This document shows positions 30,105 to 33,057 of a DNA stretch of 33,057 nt, piece by piece. The stretch spans positions 1 to 33,057 of the forward strand of contig JBOGEN010000121.1 of assembly GCA_050743265.1 (NCBI GenBank), written 5' to 3'. The position numbers were made by a program, and so were the translations under genes. Source of the DNA: JBOGEN01 sp050743265 (GTDB lineage: Bacteria; Actinomycetota; Actinomycetes; JBOGEN01). The notes beneath the pieces were generated by a model. The model saw nothing but the letters and a program-made list of their open reading frames with translations, had not been told where the DNA came from and ran no database searches. Every line of letters begins with the position of its first letter. Within the stretch, counting starts at the first letter, position 1.

Positions 30105-31549
30105 CTGTTCAGCACCGCTTCCATGACTGCCTTCGCGATCGGGGCGGCTGTCGTGCCGCCACTCGCGTCGCTCCCGTCGTCGCCGCCCTCCTCGACGACG
30201 ACGGCGACGGCCACCTGGGGGTCCTCGGCGGGGGCGAAGCTCATGAACCACACGTGCGGCGGCTTGCTCGGGTTGTGCTCCGCGGTGCCGGTCTTGCCGC
30301 CGACGCGTACGCCCGGGATGGCGGCGTTCACGCCGGTGCCGTTGTCGACGACGGACACCATCATCGCCTTGAGCTGCTGCGCGACGCCCGGCTCGACCGC
30401 GCGGGTCAGCTCGTTCGGACGTGCCGTCTCGAGGATGGACAGGTCGGGCGCCCGCACCTCGTCCACCAGGTACGGGGACATCACCGAGCCGTCGTTGGCC
30501 ACCCCGGCGGCCACCATGGCCATCTGCAGCGGGGTCGCCGCGACGTCGTACTGGCCGATCGCGGAGAACGCCGTCTGCGGCAGGTCGACCTCCTCGGGGA
30601 ACACGCTCTGGGTGACGCCCATGGGGACCGAGTAGTCCTGGTTGAAGCCGAAGCGCTCCGCCTGGTCGCGCAGCGCCTCGTCGCCCAGGTCGAGCCCGAT
30701 GTTGCCGAACGCGGTGTTGCAGGACAGCTCGAGCGCCTCGAGCACGCTGATGCGGTGGTCCCCGCACGCCGAGTCGGCGTAGTTGGGCAGGTCCACCGTC
30801 GTCTGCGGCAGGTCGAGCGCGCTGGGGGCGTCCACCTCGGTGTTCGGCGAGTACTTGCCGCTGGACAGCGCGGCCGCCGCGGTCACCACCTTGAACAGCG
30901 ACCCCGGCGGGTAGCGCTGGGCGATCGGCCGGTTGACCAGCGGCGCGTCTTCGTTGTTGTTCAGCCGCTCCCACGCGGAGCGGATCGCGTCCCCGTCGTG
31001 CGACGACAGGGCGCTCGGGTTGTACGAGGGGGACGAGACGGAGGCGAGGATCGCGCCGGTCCTCGGGTCGAGCGCCACCACCGCACCGTTCTGCCCGCCT
31101 AGCGCGCTTCTCGCCGTCCGCTGCGCCTTCGGGTCGAGCGTGAGCTTGACCGAGCCGCCCTCGGGGGGACGGCCGGTCAGCATGTCCATGAGCCGCCGGA
31201 CGAAGAGCTGGTCGTCCGTGCCCGACAGGATCGGGTTCTCGACGCGCTCGATGTTGGTCGCGCCGTACACGAACGAGTAGAAGCCGGTCGAGTGCGCGTA
31301 CAGGCGGCCCTGCGGGTACTGGCGCAGGTACTTCAGCGTGTCGTTCGTCTCGACGGACGTGGCGACCTTCTGGTCCCCGACGAGGATCGGCCCCCGCTCC
31401 CGCTCGTACTCGGCGAGGATCTGGCGGGCGTTGCCGGGCCGGGTCCGCAGGTCCTCCGCCTGCAGCACCTGCAGGTAGTTGACGTTGGCGAGGAGCAGCC
31501 CGAACAGAAGGGCCACGGCGAGAGCGAGGCGGCGCAGCGGGCGGTTCAC
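30101..31549 (-). CDS. pbpA: Penicillin-binding protein PbpA, class B transpeptidase
   Basis: A 482-residue peptidoglycan D,D-transpeptidase with a signal anchor (about 7-24), a short dimerisation region and a catalytic domain. Active-site motifs: S217-LFK220, SCN (276-278) and KTG (419-421). It crosslinks wall at septum or growth zone with the neighbouring SEDS polymerase. GTG 31549 overlaps the rodA stop, and its stop overlaps the pknA start, so the operon is tightly coupled. Confidence 0.96.
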   Translation of the reverse strand: MNRPLRRLALAVALLFGLLLANVNYLQVLQAEDLRTRPGNARQILAEYERERGPILVGDQKVATSVETNDTLKYLRQYPQGRLYAHSTGFYSFVYGATNIERVENPILSGTDDQLFVRRLMDMLTGRPPEGGSVKLTLDPKAQRTARSALGGQNGAVVALDPRTGAILASVSSPSYNPSALSSHDGDAIRSAWERLNNNEDAPLVNRPIAQRYPPGSLFKVVTAAAALSSGKYSPNTEVDAPSALDLPQTTVDLPNYADSACGDHRISVLEALELSCNTAFGNIGLDLGDEALRDQAERFGFNQDYSVPMGVTQSVFPEEVDLPQTAFSAIGQYDVAATPLQMAMVAAGVANDGSVMSPYLVDEVRAPDLSILETARPNELTRAVEPGVAQQLKAMMVSVVDNGTGVNAAIPGVRVGGKTGTAEHNPSKPPHVWFMSFAPAEDPQVAVAVVVEEGGDDGSDASGGTTAAPIAKAVMEAVLNR

Positions 31550-32922
31550 TGGCGCACCACCTGCGTCTCGGACAGGTCCGCGGCGCGGGACGGCTCCGGT
31601 GCCGGCCGCCGTGCCCCGTCGGAGATGCGCAGCAGCAGGGCGATCAGCGCCCAGTTCGCGACGAGGGACGAGCCACCGTAGGAGAGGAACGGCGTGGTGA
31701 GCCCGGTGAGCGGGATCAGCTTGGTCACGCCACCGACGACCACGAAGACCTGCAGGGCCAGGGCGAACGAGAGCCCGGCCGCGAGCAGCTTGCCGAACGG
31801 GTCACGGGCGGCGACGGACGTGCGCAGCCCGCGCTGCACGATGATGCCGAACACCATGAGCACCGCCATCAGCCCGGTGAGGCCGAGCTCCTCGCCCGTG
31901 GTGGCGATGATGAAGTCGGTCTTGGCGAACGGCACGGTGTCGGGCCTGCCCTGGCCCAGCCCGGTGCCGAGGATGCCCCCGCTGGCGAACCCGTACATCG
32001 CCTGGACGATCTGGTAGCCCTCGCCGTTGGCGTCCTGGAACGGGTCGAGCCAGATGTTGATGCGCAGCTGGACGTGCCCGAACAGCTGGTACGCGACGTA
32101 CCCGCCGGAGAGGAACATGGTGATGCCGAGCAGCAGCCACGAGCGGCGCTCCGTGGCCACGTAGAGCATCGCCACGAAGATGCCGAAGAACAGCAGCGAG
32201 GTGCCGAGGTCGCGCTCGAGGACGAGGATGCCCAGGCTGGCCATCCACGCCACGAGCAGAGGGCCCATGTCCCGCCCGCGCGGCAGGTCGACCCCCAGCA
32301 CGCGCTTGCTCGCCAGCGAGAGCACGTCCCGCTTGGCCACGAGGTAGCCGGCGAAGAACACCATGAGCAGGAACTTGGCGAACTCGCCCGGCTGGATGGA
32401 GAAGCCGGCCAGCCGGATCCAGATCTTGGCGCCGTTGACCTCGCTCATGGACGCCGGCAGGAACGCCGGGATCGCCAGCAGCAGCAGGCCCGCCACCCCG
32501 GCGGTGTACGTGTACCGCTGCAGCCCGCGGTGGTCGCGGACGAACATCAGGACGAGGACGAACAAGGCGACGCCGACCGCCGTCCAGACGAGCTGGAGCG
32601 GGGCGTCCGCGCCCGCCTCGGGGTTCTCCAGGTCGAGGCGGTGGATGAGGACGAGCCCGAGCCCGTTGAGCAGCGTGACGCCCGGCAGCATGATCGGGTC
32701 GGCGTACGGGGCGAAGCGGCGCACCACGACGTGCGCGGCCCCGGCGAGGGCGCCCAGGCCCAGGCCGTAGGCGACCATGCCCGCCGGCAGCTCACCCTTC
32801 GTGGCCAGCCCGACCGTCGCGTACGCCCCCATCGCCACCAGCACGGCGAAGACGAGCAGGAAGAGCTCCGTACCGCGGCGGGTCCTGACCCGTGGCCTGC
32901 TGATGACGGAGGTGAGGCTCAC
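31546..32922 (-). CDS. rodA: SEDS-family peptidoglycan glycosyltransferase RodA/FtsW
   Basis: A 458-residue protein with about ten membrane helices. It contains the SEDS segments QPGEFAKFLLM, LERDLGTSLLFFG, and PFLSYGGSSLVANWALIALL; the aspartate of the ERDLGTS motif matches the essential residue in E. coli RodA. It polymerises lipid II into glycan strands with PbpA as partner. The GTG start at 32922 overlaps the stop of the upstream phosphatase gene. RodA versus FtsW is decided by operon position. Confidence 0.95.
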   Translation of the reverse strand: MSLTSVISRPRVRTRRGTELFLLVFAVLVAMGAYATVGLATKGELPAGMVAYGLGLGALAGAAHVVVRRFAPYADPIMLPGVTLLNGLGLVLIHRLDLENPEAGADAPLQLVWTAVGVALFVLVLMFVRDHRGLQRYTYTAGVAGLLLLAIPAFLPASMSEVNGAKIWIRLAGFSIQPGEFAKFLLMVFFAGYLVAKRDVLSLASKRVLGVDLPRGRDMGPLLVAWMASLGILVLERDLGTSLLFFGIFVAMLYVATERRSWLLLGITMFLSGGYVAYQLFGHVQLRINIWLDPFQDANGEGYQIVQAMYGFASGGILGTGLGQGRPDTVPFAKTDFIIATTGEELGLTGLMAVLMVFGIIVQRGLRTSVAARDPFGKLLAAGLSFALALQVFVVVGGVTKLIPLTGLTTPFLSYGGSSLVANWALIALLLRISDGARRPAPEPSRAADLSETQVVRQ

Positions 32923-33057
32923 GGCGTCACCTCGACCGTCGAGCAGTCGACGCCGGGCACGGTCGGCGTGGGGGTCGGCGACGGCGTGGGGGTCGGGCGC
33001 GGGGTGTTGGGTGCGTCGGGGCGCGGTGTCGACCCGGCCGCCCGCCCGGCTGCCGCA
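32919..33057 (-). CDS. pstP: PP2C-type phosphatase PstP, C-terminal tail (truncated by window)
   Basis: Only the last 45 codons are present. They encode a Pro/Thr-rich linker and the end VPGVDCSTVEVTP, followed by TGA overlapping the rodA GTG. No catalytic residues are visible; the name rests on the conserved pstP-rodA-pbpA-pknA-pknB order and the tail-like composition expected outside the membrane. Confidence 0.6.
   Translation of the reverse strand, partial: AAAGRAAGSTPRPDAPNTPRPTPTPSPTPTPTVPGVDCSTVEVTP

Overview
The window is high-GC actinobacterial DNA covering the right flank of the chromosomal replication origin. It opens inside dnaA and follows the usual order: oriC, dnaN, a gnd-type gene, recF, a DUF721/DciA gene, gyrB, gyrA, a DUF3566 membrane protein, tRNA-Ile(GAT), a DLW-39 microprotein and tRNA-Ala(TGC). 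A second conserved block fills 21.2-33.06 kb: DUF5324-like protein, cyclophilin, rhomboid protease, crgA (reverse strand), DUF881 protein, class E sortase, a 51-residue membrane protein, pabA/trpG, then on the reverse strand pknB, pknA, pbpA, rodA and the tail of the PP2C phosphatase gene. Gene order, many GTG starts, 4-bp stop/start overlaps and a parS site fit a Streptomyces- or Kineosporia-like actinobacterium; I cannot name a genus.

Between the blocks (about 11.2-21.1 kb) lies accessory DNA. The 3' part of tRNA-Ala is repeated at 15504-15547. Just downstream of each copy is a decayed, reverse-strand C-terminal piece of the same kind of tyrosine integrase. This marks a 4.3-kb island (about 11240-15503) at tRNA-Ala, with remains of a second element to its right. 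Paired 9-bp repeats (TGTAGCCAA, 12-bp period) lie just inside both ends and look like integrase arm sites. Cargo: an RsbW-like ATPase, a frameshifted heptad-repeat protein with a SigB-like promoter, a small coiled-coil protein, a CmtR-type Cd/Pb sensor coupled to a cation-efflux (CDF) transporter, and a two-repeat DUF305 protein. This suggests metal and stress adaptation.

Right of the island, a carboxymuconolactone-decarboxylase-like gene and an ECF41 sigma factor form a two-gene operon preceded by an almost exact ECF41 promoter. Next comes a reverse-strand group with several single-base frameshifts: an NTF2/SnoaL remnant, a PhoX/DUF839 secreted protein, an alpha/beta hydrolase, a SnoaL-like protein and a YCII-like protein. 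The flanking housekeeping genes are all intact, so this looks like local decay or local sequence error.

Functionally, the left block initiates and sustains replication (DnaA, clamp, RecF, helicase-loader candidate, gyrase) and marks the origin for ParB. The right block controls division and wall growth (CrgA, PknA/PknB, transpeptidase, SEDS polymerase). A compact DnaA-box cluster next to crgA, 22 kb from oriC, may link the two.
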